Shown: one piece after another, positions 22,813 through 36,200 of the stretch | Numbering within the stretch: position 1 is the stretch's first letter | How the letters are laid out: every line of letters begins with the position of its first letter | NCBI GenBank assembly: GCA_037176725.1 | Contig: JAZBRS010000020.1 | Location: 102,628,501 to 102,692,500 of the forward strand | Direction of reading: 5' to 3' | Source of the DNA: Posidonia oceanica | Lineage: Eukaryota > Streptophyta > Magnoliopsida > Alismatales > Posidoniaceae | DNA length: 64,000 bases | Notes under the pieces: model-generated | What the model saw: only the letters and a program-made list of their open reading frames with translations | Told to the model about the DNA's origin: nothing | Database searches by the model: none | Translations under genes and position numbers: made by a program

Positions 22813-23812
22813 TGTAGACACCCCAATTTTGCGGTCACTCGCCGGCAGGATTCTCCAGAGGAGCTTGCTCGGATCGCGGCTCGGCAGACCCCACCCCTTC
22901 ACCAGAACAAACCCCAAAACCAACCCAAAACCTAAACCTTCACCTAAGCCCATCACACCTAAGCCTTCACTAAACCTTCACCTAAAACTAAGCCTTAACC
23001 CAACCCAAAAATTACCCAATATCCACTCTAAATCGTTGGATGCTGAGTCTTCCAGCGTCTTACACCGTCAGCCTGATTACAGCATAAGACGTTGAATCTT
23101 CTGCGTCTTACGTAGGACGTTGGAGCTTGTAGAGTCTAATAGACCTGAATCAAAAACTGTTGGTTGAGCTTTGATTTGAGCTCCCAACCGGTCCAGGAGT
23201 ACAAAGACCTCACACCCCTCCATCCCAACACCATAACACCTCAAACCCAAGCCCATCGGTAGTCCGAAAGGTAGAGAAACGGGCCTGGATTTCACTGCAA
23301 TAGGCTCTGACCAGTAGACTCGCGTTTTGCTCTTGTGTTTTGCTCTCGCGTTTCCCCTAGGTCAGTAGCCATTGTAGGCCGATCTAACTCGCCTTGTGCC
23401 TTGTGTAGCCGGCCTCCACCTGAGCTCCGGCACACCACATGGACAGCCTGGTCACCAGGCTCACTTCAGGAGACGACACTTCACCATGAGCCACCTCATC
23501 AAGCCCCATCCAACCATTTTAAAAGTCTCCCGTGGGTGGACTGACACCCCACGACCTCCATGCCTGACTGACAGTGTGGGCTGACTTTCAGCCACCTTTG
23601 GCACCCCATGACCTCCGCCCATGCCGCTCTACCCTGCCACCAACTCCGCACATTGTCCTACCACGAGACTCCCTTGGTGCAGCATGGACTGAGCAAAAAG
23701 GGCCGACCAGAGACCATTCCACAAGTTGCCTTCCATTTTCCGAGAGAGAGAGCTTGCCAGAGAGAAAGAGAGCAAACCAGAGCACCCCGAGCTTCCTTCG
23801 ACCCTTAGTGAG
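22813..23812 (+). repeat. LTR D, left 1000 bp, interrupted by LTR E
   Basis: Starts TGTAGACACCCCAATTTTG and shares GGAGCTTGCTCGGATCG and the AAACCCCAAAACCAACCC stretch with LTR C, so it is the same family. Stops at 23812 where another TGTAGACACC begins. The rest of D would lie to the right of the window. Confidence 0.75.
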
Positions 23813-25720
23813 TGTAGACACCCCACTTTTGACCCCTGTGTTAAAGGTTCTTCTCTGGTGGAATAAAACCTAGAAAACCCACTCCCAAAAACCCTAGGAT
23901 CCACATACAAAACCCTAGGATTACACTCACATAAACTCTCACAAAACCCTAGGAAAAAACCTCACACATAAGCCGTAGAAAAACCCTAGGATCCACACAA
24001 AAAAAAAACCTAGGTTAAAACCGTAAAATCCCACATCAAACCCAGAGCACATCCTCTTTTCCTTTTTCTTCTTTCTTTTCTTCTCTTTTCCTTCTTCTTT
24101 TCTTTCTTTCTTCTTCTTCATTACCAACCCAAGCCTTTTTCTTTTCTTTTCTTTTCTCCTTTCTTCCTCTTCCTTTTTCTCTCCTTCCTTTTTTTCTCTT
24201 TTTTCTTTCTCAGCCCAGCCCATTTCTTCCCTCCTTCTTTCTTTGTTCCTTCTCCACAGCCCATAACACTGCAGCCTTCCCCCCTTTCTTTCCCTCCTCT
24301 TTCAAACCCGACACTGCAACCGTCACCCCATGACCAGCTCCACGTCCCTTCCCCAGCCTGCCATGGAGACTTTCGCGTCCCAAGCCTGCCACCACCATGC
24401 CTGCCATGCCCTAGCATCTGCTGTGGCCGACGACCAATAGAAAACACATCTACAGCAACACCAACAAGGGGATAGATCTCACACACAGGAGCACACATTC
24501 ACAGCAATCCGAGATTTCCCACAGCAGCAGATCATCCCTTCCAATCCCCACATTCACAGATCATCGCTGGTCCAACACACCTGACGTCAGCAGCCTCTTC
24601 CGCGCACGCACTCAGGTAACAAACTCCTCACCGAGCTTCATTACAGTCTCCTCTTGCTTATTAGCTTAGTACCTGTGAGTGTCGTGTCCTATGCTCCATT
24701 TCCTGCCTCGCCTGTTTCTCCATCTTCTCCGACACCGATCGACGGCTGCGGCTATGCTTCGCCGCACAAGACGGCCTCCTCTCCTCTGGATTGCTTCCAG
24801 ACCTTCTCCAGATCTCCAGTAACTTACCCGAGCGACGTTCGAGCTCCGCCGTCGCCTCCAGAGCCTCCCCCGCCTGCATCTCCGGCAATAGTGGCTCATC
24901 AACGTCGGGGGACCACTCCAGACACCTCCTTCGCCCCTGGACACCTCCTCCGGCTCCAGGAACTTCTCCTCCGGCCTCCTGGCTCCTCCTCCCGGCCGGA
25001 AACCCTCCGGTTCACCGCAATAGTCACCTCCTCCAGCCTCGGTGCCGTTTGCACAACTCCGATGACCAGCTGCACTGCTCACAGCGACTGCAACCCTCCA
25101 TTCCTCTGCCGTAGAGCACCACTGAGCTCCGCCCGAGCTCGGCATGCCATCGCCTGGGCTGGAGGCCACCTATAGGAGGCTGCCGGCCTCCATCGCCAGC
25201 AGTCTTCTCGCCGGCTGACTCGAGTAGTTAGTGTAGCTTTTAAGTTTTAAATGTTTTGATTTATTTTAACTTTATCATGTTGAAATTTAGTCCAGCATGT
25301 TAGTTTAATTGCATACAGGTCCTACATTCATTTAGATTTCATTTAAATCGCATTTAAAACTATTGCATTGCATTTTAGTCCTGCAGTTAACTTTAATTGC
25401 ACTTAAGTCCACTATACATTCATTCATTCATTTAACTGCATTTTTAAACTATATTGCATTGCATTTTAGTCCTACAGTTAATTTTATTTGCATGTAAGTC
25501 CACTGTGCATTCAGCATATCATTTAAATTGCATTTTAATCTTATTACATTGCAGTTTAGTCCATTAACTTATTTTATTTGCACTTAAGTCCTGCATGCAT
25601 TCAATCAATCATTTAAACTGCATTTTAAATCTTATTGCATTGCAGTTTAGTCCAGTAACTTATTTTATCTGCATTTAAGTCCTGCATGCATTCAAATGTC
25701 ATTTAAGCTGCATTTAAACC
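23813..25720 (+). repeat. LTR E, left part (5' LTR), interrupted by element B
   Basis: Starts TGTAGACACCCCACTTTTG. Contains a strong polypyrimidine tract (24050-24260), a GC-rich zone (24300-25240) and the start of an AT-rich TTGCATTTTAGTCC zone. Continues at 53157 after element B; the joined LTR is about 3.6 kb. Confidence 0.85.
25716..25720 (+). repeat. Target site duplication of element B, left copy
   Basis: AAACC directly before the LTR start; repeated at 53152-53156. Five bp is usual for Ty3/gypsy integrases. Confidence 0.95.
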
Positions 25721-25986
25721 TGTTGACACCCCATTTTGACAGGCTTGAATCAGTTGGAGTTCTCTGGTGACTACTGGATCCAAACCTAGGTCAAAACTAC
25801 ACCTTCCTTTTCACCTTACCCTTCAAAACAAGCCTAAACTTGACCTAAGACTACACTGCTTTCCCTAACTCAAAACTTACCCAAAAACCATAGGAAAACC
25901 CACCATTCCCAACTTAGCAAACCTACCCAAACACCTAGAAATTCTCAACCCAAAACCACTCCCAAAAACCCTAGAAAACCTAGGTA

Positions 25987-26222
25987 AAACTACCCTTTTT
26001 CTACAACCCAAAACCCTTCCAAAACCTTCCCAAAACCAAACCAAAACCCTAGGACCAACACTAGAGACCCTAGGCTACACACTCCTCAATTTTCACCCCT
26101 TTTCAAACTACCCTTTTTCTACACCCCAAAACCCTTCCAAAACCTTCCCAAAACCAAACCAAAACCCTAGGACCAACACTAGAGACACTAGGCTACACAC
26201 TCCCCAATTTTCACCCCTTTTC
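25987..26222 (+). repeat. 118-bp tandem duplication unique to the 5' LTR of B
   Basis: Two copies starting at 25987 and 26105, each opening AAACTACCCTTTTTCTAC. The 3' LTR has one copy (about 47467-47584), so the change post-dates or accompanied insertion. Confidence 0.85.
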
Positions 26223-27759
26223 AAAACCTCTAAGCCATCCATTTACCCAAATTATCCTTTTCTCTCTCCTGGATTATTCTTTTCTCTCTCCTCTCTCTCT
26301 CTTGATTATCCTCCTTCTTTTCACCCCCTTCTCTCCCTTTTTCTAGCCTAGCTGTGGGCCCCCTTGTGCTTCTATCTCTTCTCAATCTTATTTCTATTTT
26401 TATCTTATTTTTAGCATTTTCTTTGATTTTCAAAAAATTATTTTCTTTCAACTCCTCTCTTTCCTCTTTATTCCTCCATTTCTCCCTTTTCTTCTTCCTT
26501 TTAATTTCCTTTTCCCTTCTCTTACTAAATCCTTAAAAACCCCTAAAAAACTTTCAAAAACTCTAAAACAGAAGGAAAGCAAACTAAAACCCTAAAATAA
26601 ATAATTAAAAACTTAAGCAAATCATTAAAAAAAAACCGAAAACCTAACTGAATTTAGCTAAAATGGAAAACCATGAATGCAACTTAAAAAATGCAAAACA
26701 AATAAAAAGAAAATGCTGTAAAATTAAGGAAAAAACCAAAATGTAACCAAAACAAGCAAAGGTAAAAACCCTACTAAAAAACAATCAAAAACAATTCCTA
26801 AAAAGAAAAGAAAACAATTAAAAATGCTAAGGCAAATAATTAAGAAAAAGAGAAACCTAACTTAACAAATATAAAAAGAACAATTCAAAAACTTAATTAA
26901 AAAATAAAAACAAACAATCAAGAATCCAAAAACACTTGATTTAAAACTTAACAAGAAAACCTTAATTAAAAAAATTAATTAAAAGAACTCAACAAACAAA
27001 AATCAAGGACAAATCAAAAGGACTTAAGACTAAAATCAAAAATCTAAAACGCACTCTAATTAATTTAAAAACAAACTTTAAAAATCCTAACTAATACCCC
27101 AAGTACTTAACAAGAAAAACATAATTAAAAAACAACTTAAAAGACTTAACAAACATTTAATTAAAATAAAAAACAAATCAAAAGCAAAGAAAACCCTAAA
27201 AACCCTAATCAAAACTAAAACCCCTTTAAACCTAATTAACTAACCAAAAACAATCATTAAAGAACTTAATCAAAGTCCCAACTTAAAACACAATCACTCT
27301 AAAAACCTTTCCTATTTTTATTTTATTTTATTTTATTTTTATCTAATTCATTTCTCTCCTTTCTCTTCCTCCTTCCCTTTCCTCCTTTCTTTCTATTCTT
27401 TCCTTTCTTTTCTTTCTAGCCCAGTCCGGCCCGTCTCCCCTCCTTCCTTCTTTTCTTTCTTTTTTTTTCTTTTCTTTCGTGTAGCCCGGCCCACGACCGC
27501 TCCTTCTCCTCTTCCACCCTTCTTCTTCCTCTTCTTCTTCTGTTTTCTTCCTGCGCCAGCGACTCCCTCCACCTCTTCAAATTCAACTTCTGTTCTTCCC
27601 TCTCGATCCCATCAGCACCAACGTCCGGCCTCCACTCTCGCATCTCAGCGGATCTTCGGGGGGCATTAATTGCCAGTCCTCTCCGTCGTCCCTTCTCTGT
27701 CAGCCGCTGCTCCCGCCGGTGGCAATTCAAAAACCACCGCGCTTCACTCCATCCTTCCT

Positions 27760-27768
27760 GCATAAAAC
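27760..27768 (+). promoter_or_regulatory. Putative TATA box, 5' LTR of B
   Basis: GCATAAAAC in the CT-to-GC transition zone, followed 30-60 bp later by a GAGAG-rich stretch. If real, U3 is about 2.05 kb and R plus U5 about 4.1 kb. Confidence 0.45.
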
Positions 27769-28550
27769 CAGCACTTCATTCCCTCCTCGATCGCCTTTTC
27801 GTCGTCCAGAGAGTGTGAGAGAATCTAGAGCCCTAAGAGCATCCGAATCACCTCCTCTTCCTCAGCCAAAAACCAGCTCTTCTTCCTCTTCCTTCCCGAC
27901 CACACCAGAGCCCTGAATAGCCCTCAAACTCCCCTCAATTCACCCCCCAATCTCACCCAGACAACCACCACCTCAGCTCTCCATTCAGCAGCCCAATTCA
28001 TCCTAGAACCACCCAAAGACACCCTGAAATCCACAGCAGCAACCTAACTTCTTCCTCCAAAAATTCCCAACTCCATAGCTCACTAAACTTCCCCAAACTC
28101 CAGCATCCTACTCCCTAGAACATCACTTTCTCAGATCACCAAGCTTCCAGCCTTCATCCCCACCACAGCCCGATTACTCCACTTCAAACACCTACGACCC
28201 ACTCTGCCAGAAAATCGACCCAGCTGCCATCTTCCTCTCCGACCCTCCTCAGACCCACCTCAGCATCCATACACCTCCACCTAGCAACCAGCAAGTCGCC
28301 GGCACCCTCCAACTGATCCAGAAGGTAGCAGACACCTCCACCCACCTCAGACGACTAGCAATCCACCCACTGAAGCCAAATTCCGCTCCGGTCATCGAAG
28401 CTTTGCTCCGACCATCCAGGAAGCTCCGGAGCACTCTACTGACCAGTTCTCAGCACTTCCGAGCCGTCGACAGCACCTGCAGCGACCAGTCCAACCTCAC
28501 CGGCAACCTCTGAATCAGCCGAAGTCGGGGGAGCGTCTCAGCCAGCAGAA

Positions 28551-28559
28551 CAGGTAACC
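28551..28559 (+). promoter_or_regulatory. Putative 5' splice site inside the LTR leader
   Basis: CAG|GTAACC about 760 nt after the proposed transcription start. Equivalent donors exist at 49872 (3' LTR), 60917 (H) and, altered to AAG|GTGACT, near 11595 (A). This suggests a leader intron starting in the LTR (inference). Confidence 0.4.
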
Positions 28560-29019
28560 CCCTTCTCCCTTAGCTTAGTTTCCCTCTCAGCTTGCTTTTC
28601 CACCCCTCAGATAGGGTTTCCCCTCCTTTCTCGCCGGGTCAGCACCACCGCTGACCCGTCTTCTCCGGCGAGCTCTGAGCTCGCCTCGCCGCTCCGGTCA
28701 GCAGAACTCCCTTCTGTTGATCGTCCGAGCTCCGCACGACTTCTAGGAGCACAGCCATGCCCTCAGATCACACCAGCGACGCTGTAATCGTCCAGACTGC
28801 TTCAGAATCCTTTGCAGACCTCCGTCGTCGTCTCCGATCATCTTCAGGCCGTGTCATCGCCTGCCGACGTCGCTCCGGTCTCCGCACGTCTCCGGCGAAG
28901 GCCCCCGGCCGTTCTGTGCCTCTCCAGCACCCCATTTCTGCCCCCTCCGGCCACTGTCAGCACTGTGCTACAGTGGCTCCTTCTTCCTCCTTTTACTGTA
29001 GCTTTATTTTTGCTTAGCA

Positions 29020-30110
29020 TGCTTATTTTGCCTAAAATTGCATATCTGCCTTTTTTTTTGATTTATTGCATTCTGGTCCTGCCTCTGTTTATCATTCATT
29101 TAATTTCGCATTAAAATCTTATGATATTGCATGAAAAATCTGAAAAATCAGTTAATTGCAGGTTAGTCCTTCTATAGTGTTTCTCTTCAGTGTTTTCTTT
29201 AAGTTCTGGCCCTCCTGTTCTTTATTATTGCATGTTAGTCCTCTAGTTAATAATCTGATTTAATGCTTTAATTTTACCATGATAAATTGCATTTTTAGTC
29301 CCTGTTGTTTTTCTTATTTGCAGTTTAGTCCTCTGATCTGTTAACTTAGGTCTTTGTTTTTCAATTTTCCTTACTGCATTGCATCATTTCCCTCATATTT
29401 TCTGATTTTTGCATATAGGTCCTTCATCATGCACAGCATACATTTAAATGCATATTTTGCTTATAAAATTGCATTTTTGACCCTACATGATTTGAAAATT
29501 GCATATAGGTCCTCTGCCTGTCATTTAAATGCATATTTTGCTTATAAAATTGCATTTTTGACCCTGCATGATTTGAAAATTGCATATAGGTCCTCTGCTT
29601 GTCATTCAAGTGCATATTTTGCTTATAAAATTGCATTTTTAACCCTGCATGTTTTAAAAATTGCACATTGGTCCTCCGCATGCTTATAAAAAACATTTAA
29701 ATGCATATTTTGCTTATTAAATTGCATTTTATACTCTGCATATTTGAAAAATTGCATGCAGGTCCCCTGTTTGCATTCCCAGACCACTAAGACTACTGTT
29801 TTGCTGGAAAAATTGCATTTTGGACCTTGTTAATTTCAAAATTGCATGCCAATTTACCATATGATTTCAAAAGTTGTCTTGATGCATGTCCATCTTGAAA
29901 AATTGCATTTTGAACCTTGCATCTTGCAAAATTGCATTCAGACCCTCCATTTTTCAAAAACTTTGCATAAAAGCCCCCAACCTTTCAAAATCATTGCATT
30001 TAGACCCCTACTTTTTCAAAAATTGCATGTAAGGTCCCAGTTTTCTGTAAAATCACCCCTAAGTCTTTTCTTGCATTCTACATGCATTGCATTCATGCAT
30101 TCTTGCATTT
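29020..30110 (+). repeat. AT-rich zone with recurring TTGCAT...TCC motif, including ~81-bp tandem units
   Basis: TTGCATTTTAGTCC, TTGCATATAGGTCC and similar recur every 30-45 bp. Between 29441 and about 29770 four 81-91-bp units start at 29441, 29522, 29603 and 29694. Matching zones: A 12070-13080, B 3' LTR 50345-51430, E 25250-25720 plus 53157-53870, H 61390-62410. Confidence 0.8.
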
Positions 30111-30821
30111 GGCATCCCTTGCACCCACTTAAGCATTCTTAGCTCCTATTCACATGGGAGGACCTGTTTTGCATACCCCTAGGACCTCCTGTACACCTAG
30201 ATCTATTCTTCTCCCCTATTCTGGCCTCTCTGCCTTGGAGCTGGGATATCTTCAGATCTGGCCGTTGGATCTTCTCAACTAAGCTACCTGGACGACCCCG
30301 GCGGAGCGCTCTTCAGCATGGACCAATCAGATTTCAGATCAGGCTTCAGATTCCCAAGGTAAGTCCTCCTGAACCCTTGCATAGCATTCATTTGCACACC
30401 ATTTGCATTCCTTGCATTGTTTTTGCTTTCTGATTTCTCGAACATGTCGAATAGGACTTCCTCTTCTTATCTATCAACTCCGCTTTCTCTTTTCGCGTAC
30501 TCCCAGTGTTTTGTGTCGCGTTTCCCCTGGATTCACCACTAATTGCAACTTTCTTCCGCCTTTCCCACGATCCGATCGCATCGCGAGCTCTTGGCAGCGT
30601 GCGAGACACATCGTGGGACATTTTGGTGGAAAACAGTCACAAAACAGTGGCAATCCCTCCACTTGCTCCCCTTCCCCTTTGTAGGTCTTCACACCTTCTT
30701 TGCGTGGTCTTAAATGGCGCTCGTTCTCACACTTGCGCTATTTACCTCTCCTTTCGCTTCTCCTGCTCTTCTTCTTAGCATTTGCATCTGCATGTTTTTA
30801 TCGATGCTTTATCTCGCTTGT

Positions 30822-31250
30822 TTTGGCACCATTTTGCATGCCCACTTCGCTTTTGGCACTGTTTTGCATGCCCGCTTTGTTTTTGGCACCGTTTTACGTG
30901 CCCGCTTCGCTTTTGGCACCGTTTCGCATGCCCGCTCTGCTTTGGCACCGTTTTGTGTGCCCGCTTTGCTCTTGGCATCGTTTCGCGTGCCTGCTCGTTT
31001 CGCGTGCCCGCTCTACTTTGGCACCGTTTTGCGTGCCCGCTTTGTTTTTTGCACCGTTTCGCGTGCCCGCTCTATTTTTGGCACCGTTTTGCGTGCCCGC
31101 TTTGCTTTTGGCACCGTTTTGCGTGCCCGCTTTGTCTTTGGCACCGTTTCGCGTGCTCGCTCCTGTTTCTTGCCCTGTTTTGCGTGCCGGTCTTGTTTTC
31201 TTGCATCGTTTCGCGTGCCGCTTCCATTTCTCGCATTATTTTGCGTGTTT
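30822..31250 (+). repeat. 30-bp minisatellite, 5' LTR of B (about 13 copies)
   Basis: Unit about TTTTGGCACCGTTTTGCGTG plus CCCGCTTTGC. Long ORFs in several frames here are a product of a 30-bp period divisible by three. Confidence 0.9.
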
Positions 31251-31889
31251 TATGTCGCTTTCTCTTGCGTGTCTCCTGCATTGCTTGGTTTTACCGCCGT
31301 TTTGCTTTTCCGTCTGCATTTGCATATAGGGCAATGATGCTTACTGCTTGGAGTTCTCATAGGCCAGGTTTCGCCCAGTTCGGAACACAGACAGCGTTGC
31401 TGAGCACTTAGACTGCACGTTTACTTTCCTGCATTGCTTCCTACCACTTAGAGCACACCTATGAGCATTCATTGGCATTTAGGCATTCAAACCTGCATTT
31501 CCCTGCGTATGCGAGCGTAAGCCTAGAAAGACCGATTCTCAGGCGTGTCGAGGGTGCCTAACACCTTCCCCGCACGTAACAGAAGTCCTTGCCCAGTCTT
31601 TTGGCTTGCAATGACCATATCGCCCTTATCCTAGGCATGAGTCATATCATTTGCATTTGTTTTCTTTTGCATTGCTTTGCATTGCATCTTTTGCTTGGTT
31701 TTGCGTGTTAGCTCGCGCATTTCCCCCGGTTTTCCTTGTCTCCCAATAATAGACACGGTGGCGACTTTGAATTGTCTTATCTTTTCTTTTCTTATCTTTT
31801 CTCCTCTGTTTTAAGTGTTTTCGAGTTGAGCCCTCCTCCTCAGATATCACCGCTAATAGTAAACCTGATTCTGATTGGGATTACTACAG

Positions 31890-31907
31890 TGGTGACTCTA
31901 CTGGGGA
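31890..31907 (+). promoter_or_regulatory. Primer binding site of element B
   Basis: TGGTGACTCTACTGGGGA, one base after the LTR. It differs from the PBS of element A at three positions (C/T at 4, C/T at 10, G/A at 11). Confidence 0.85.
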
Positions 31908-33208
31908 TAGCAGACTCCGACTTTCGTTCCTAGCTTTTTCGCTCACCTGTTTTGCAGCTTTGTCTACCTTCTTTGCCTGTTTTGCTCGCTTTTCTGTGCA
32001 AACTCCTAGCGAGTCGCCTCATGGCTACTCTACTTAGGTTTTGCTCCTCCTTTGCCTTGGTTTGCGCTCTGTTTTGCTTTGCTTTGCCTCTGATGCTTGT
32101 TTACCTGCTTATTTCCTTACTTCTACTCTTGTTTGCTTTGCAGCTTACCTGTCTTTACTTTCTTTATCTTGCTTGCTTATTATTGCTCTATATCTTGCAC
32201 GATGCATGTCTACATACTTGTTTGGCAATAATACATGCTTTTGAATGATGAATGCTTTCGTTTACACATGTGCTATGCCACTACATGCGCACATGCCCTG
32301 TATATATGCCTTTTGATGTGATGAATGCTTTTCTCTTCACTATCATGCTCATAAACACCCGCACATGCCATGCACTTGCCTTTTGCTATGATGTATGCTG
32401 TTTGTTTGCCATATTTGACTGATTTTCTTCCCTTTCGCACATGCCATGCCTAGGATAGTAGAGACTTGTTTGCTCTCCCTATGGTTAACTAAAAATGGCA
32501 AGTAAAAAGAACTTCTAGGAGCAACTAGAGACTTCAAACAATCCTGCACCCCCTTGGTCTAATAAACTGCGCAAGATAAAAGACTTTAAGCATTTGCATA
32601 AGCATCATATAGGGCATGCATTCTTCTCATCTGAGTCTACCTACTAGTTTGCGAAGGATGGTCCCGACCCCTTGTTCCACCACCTTTGGCGTGGGCCGAG
32701 TCGGTCGGTCTGTCCCCCCTTTGTCCAGGGGTCGTGTCAGTGTAGTGGAGTGTACTGCCCACGCTTTGGCGAGGTCAGGGCCACCAACGCACCACCCTGT
32801 TATTTCCTCAGCTTTGGCTAGGAGTTCGACAGGGAGCCTACTTTTTCTGACCTGAGTCGGTGACCCGTACACCTAGGGATACCCGAAGTAGACCACCTAC
32901 TAGGATACACTAGATAGGTGAGGGGGGCATACTAGAAAGCATGCATATCATTCATGCCATCTAACTTAACTCATTTGCATATGTCTTTCAGTTTCTAATC
33001 CTTGTTTGTCTCTGTCTGTGCCAGCAGTGATCGGTAAGCGAGTTCCCTTTGTTGGAGCTTGAGTACCGTCCCTTTCTGGTACCCTTGTTGCGACCTTGTT
33101 CGCGACCATTTCCCTTCTGAGCTATCCGCCTTTGCGACGATAGCTCCTACTAGGAATCACCGCTTGCATACCTATCGCAACCCTGTTCTCACGCGCTCTA
33201 AGTCAGCA
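31908..33208 (+). other. Untranslated leader of element B
   Basis: 1.3 kb without a credible ORF. Shares blocks with the A leader, including GCGAAGGATGGTCCCG near 32650 and a GC hairpin (CCCC 32716-32719 / GGGG 32728-32731). Confidence 0.65.
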
Positions 33209-36200
33209 ATGGCCCAATACGTCAGTGAGCCTCTTTTTACTCTTGTCACGGAGGGTGTTTCTGCTCTGGCCCCTCTAGTCGCTCCTTCTGCCTCTCTTGT
33301 TCCCCCTCCGATGCCAGGGTTTCCTCCCCTGACGCCTCTAGGATCCCAGTATGTCCCGGGACAGTGGCAAGCATCTCTCCCTCCGGATTCGGTCGCCGAG
33401 TCTATCTTGATGACCGTTACTCGAGCTTCGGAGACGCCACTGCCCCCTCCTTCCTAGGGATACGTCGCCTTTGACATCCCTCCTACAGCTGTTGCGACTT
33501 TTGCCATAGTGCCTACTCCTCCCAGACAGTCTGTGTCCGTGCCATTTGCCTCTCAATCCTCGCCGGCACTGCACTTCAACGTTCTTGCTGATGGAACGCC
33601 TGAAGCTCAGTACCAGCACCTGATGGAGCTTGCCCAGAGACTGCAGGGCATGGCTCTATCGGTTCGTCCCTCTTCTGCTCTTGTCGCCCCTAAGGTTCCT
33701 TTAAGGCCAGTTCCTGCATTTCATGCATCCACCTCCACACCTCCGCCTCGACCATCGTCGCAACTGCACACGGTTCCGACAATGGGGGCCTGGTTACCGC
33801 CTCCTTCTGCACAGCATTTAGCACAGCATGCTCCTCTTCCCCCTGGTGGTCAGTCCTTTGGGCTGGCTGGAGCCCAGTACTCCATTGGCTCGCTGTCTGG
33901 CACCCTACCTGTACAGTAACTGGTGCTCCAGCATCCTACTCCTCCCACAGCACAGCATGTCTTCTACCATCCTCCCTTGCAACAGGCCCAGAACCCTGCA
34001 TTCATTCTTGCATACACAATTCCCCAGCACGGATACGCCGGCCATCCCGTTGCTCCACTAGGCGACGCTATGGTAGATCCGGAGGAGCACTTAGGTGCGA
34101 CCCATTCGGCGTATGTGCTCAATACCTCTGCCGATCCCTCTCCTATGGCAGCAAATCCAGACCCCATCAACAACCGGATGGACGTCTTGGAGAAGGCACT
34201 ACGACTAGTGCAGGGTACTGAGCACCAGACCTACTAATTTCGGGACCTCTACTGCTTTCTAGAGGCGGTACTCCCTCCGAAGTTCAAAATCCCGAAATTC
34301 GAGAAATACAATGGTAGGGGCTGCGCCGTGGCACACCTGAGGGCGTATTGCGGTGATCTCGCTCAGCTTCAGGCCGACGAGACGTTGCTGATCCGCCTGT
34401 TCCAGAAAAGCTTGACCGGGCCGGCACTCAAGTGGTTCACATCACTTGATATGTCAGCCATTAAGACTTGGAACGACCTCAGTCAGGAGTTCCTGGAACA
34501 GTACTCCTTCAACCTCGATCTAGTCCCAAAGCGGGCGAACTTGATCGCAATCAAGCAGAATTCCAACAAGCCGTTCGGGGAGTACGTCGGCCGCTGGCGC
34601 GCCCTTGCCTCACAAGTCCGAGATAGACCCTCTGACGAGGAGTCTATTGAAATCGTTATCAAAGGGGCACAGCCATCTCTTGGAGCTCTGCTTAGCATTC
34701 AGCCAGTCACTACTTTTGCAGCACTTATTCGAGCTGGAGCGCGCGTGGAGAGTTCTTTGCAGAGTGGCAACTTCCCGGCTCTCTCTGCGTTCGCTAAGCA
34801 GGCCGCGATCAGCAGTAACAGTGCCAACAGTAGCGTCTCCAACAACAACAGCGGCAGCAGCAACAACCGACCAAAGAAGAAGGATTCGTCGAAAACCGCT
34901 GTTGCATCCGTCGACTCTCCTGCTGTGCCTGTTCACTTGCCATCCTGGCCTGCCCCAGCTCAGATGGTGTATGCTCCTGCACCTAGGAATCCACCTACAC
35001 CACAGATCACAACCACTGCTAGACCGGTCTACCCTGCCGCACCGGTTCAGCAAGGCTCATACCAGAGGCAAAGAAGGCCACCCATTGAGAAGCGGAAATT
35101 CGCCCCACTAGTGGAACCGCTCACGGTCATCTTGCTGAAGGTTGCATCGCTCCTGAAGTTCCCAGAGGTTCGCCCGCCCCCAAATCCTTTGCCGCATTGG
35201 TTTAAGGCGAACCTCTTCTGCAATTTCCATCGAAGCGTCGGGCATTCGACGGACAATTGCTACTCCCTGCGGAATGCTATTCAGGATCTAATCGAATCAG
35301 GAACGATTGTGATTGACACACACGAGGCATCCACTCAAGCACACACACATGCATCTGCACATTCAGCTGTTCCCCCTCATTCTGGCATCATCCACCAACC
35401 CCTACCGGAACACACTTATTCGGGAGGGGCAGGAACCTCAGGCGTCCATTCTGTCTTTCCTTCTGGGCCTACTAGCTCTGTTGTAGACCCTTCTGATCTT
35501 ATTTCTGATATCTCTGAGCCTTTCCCCATCAATCTCTATCTTGCAGCAGTTGCCGGCTCCGAGTCGGGAGTTCACATGATCCGACCGCGTGCCAGGCCAG
35601 AGCGTCCCTCCGCACCTCCTGCTGTGCCTCCTCAGGCTCAACCCCCTGTACACGTTCTAGCTAGAACCCAGCCTAGATCCCCTGTCCATCTCTTAGGGCG
35701 ACCACAGCTAGAATCCCCCATACATCTTCTAGGCAGACCTCAGTCAGCCCCTGCCTTCCCACCCCAACAACCTTACCATTTAGGTAGACCTCAACACCCA
35801 GTAGGTCCCCCTGTAACCCCTCCTGTGCTCGCAGCACGTGCTCAAGTGGTTATTGATTTAACCCTGGACACCCATCACGTCCCTTACAGCTACGCCACAG
35901 AAATGTGCGCGGAAGTAACGCGATCGGGGAGGGTCTACAGACCCCCAGCACCAACCATTAGGTCCAATTGCCCTGAACCTGCTATGCCCCCACTCTCTAA
36001 CCAACGCATAGCAGACCCAGCCTCAAATCAACCCGTAGCAAGCCAAACCCCTACCCAGCCTGTAGCGGCCCAATCTCCTGCCACTGCCCCATTAGAGCTT
36101 GCCAAAACAACTCCTCCTGTTGCCAAAAAGAACCAACCCAAGGCGGACATAACCTCCCAACTTAAGAAGGTCAAAGCCGACATTTCCATTTGGGACCTAA

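Larger units (their letters stand above)
25721..31888 (+). repeat. 5' LTR of element B, 6168 bp
   Basis: TGTTGACACC to ATTACTACA. Same zone order as LTR A. Hairpin box 31550-31571 (first Gs read GAGGG), PBS-like TGGCGACTTTG 31759-31769. It is longer than the 3' LTR because of a 118-bp tandem duplication (25987-26222), a longer minisatellite and smaller indels. Confidence 0.93.

Noticed and set aside
24654..25175. 173-codon Pro/Ser-rich ORF and reverse partner in LTR E; similar ORFs at 20278-20922, 11307-11732 and 49913-50323
   Set aside because: They fall in the GC-rich promoter/leader zone of LTRs, are open on both strands, are not kept between LTR copies and show no domain.
30700..31411. 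Several ~210-codon Phe/Ala/Cys-rich ORFs in overlapping frames, with counterparts at 52034-52579 and 62872-63601
   Set aside because: Products of the 30-bp minisatellite, open in several frames at once because 30 is divisible by three; they lie in LTR U5 sequence.
31908..33208. Ogre-type ORF1 upstream of gag
   Set aside because: No frame in the leader of B (or A at 737-2008) is open or conserved enough.
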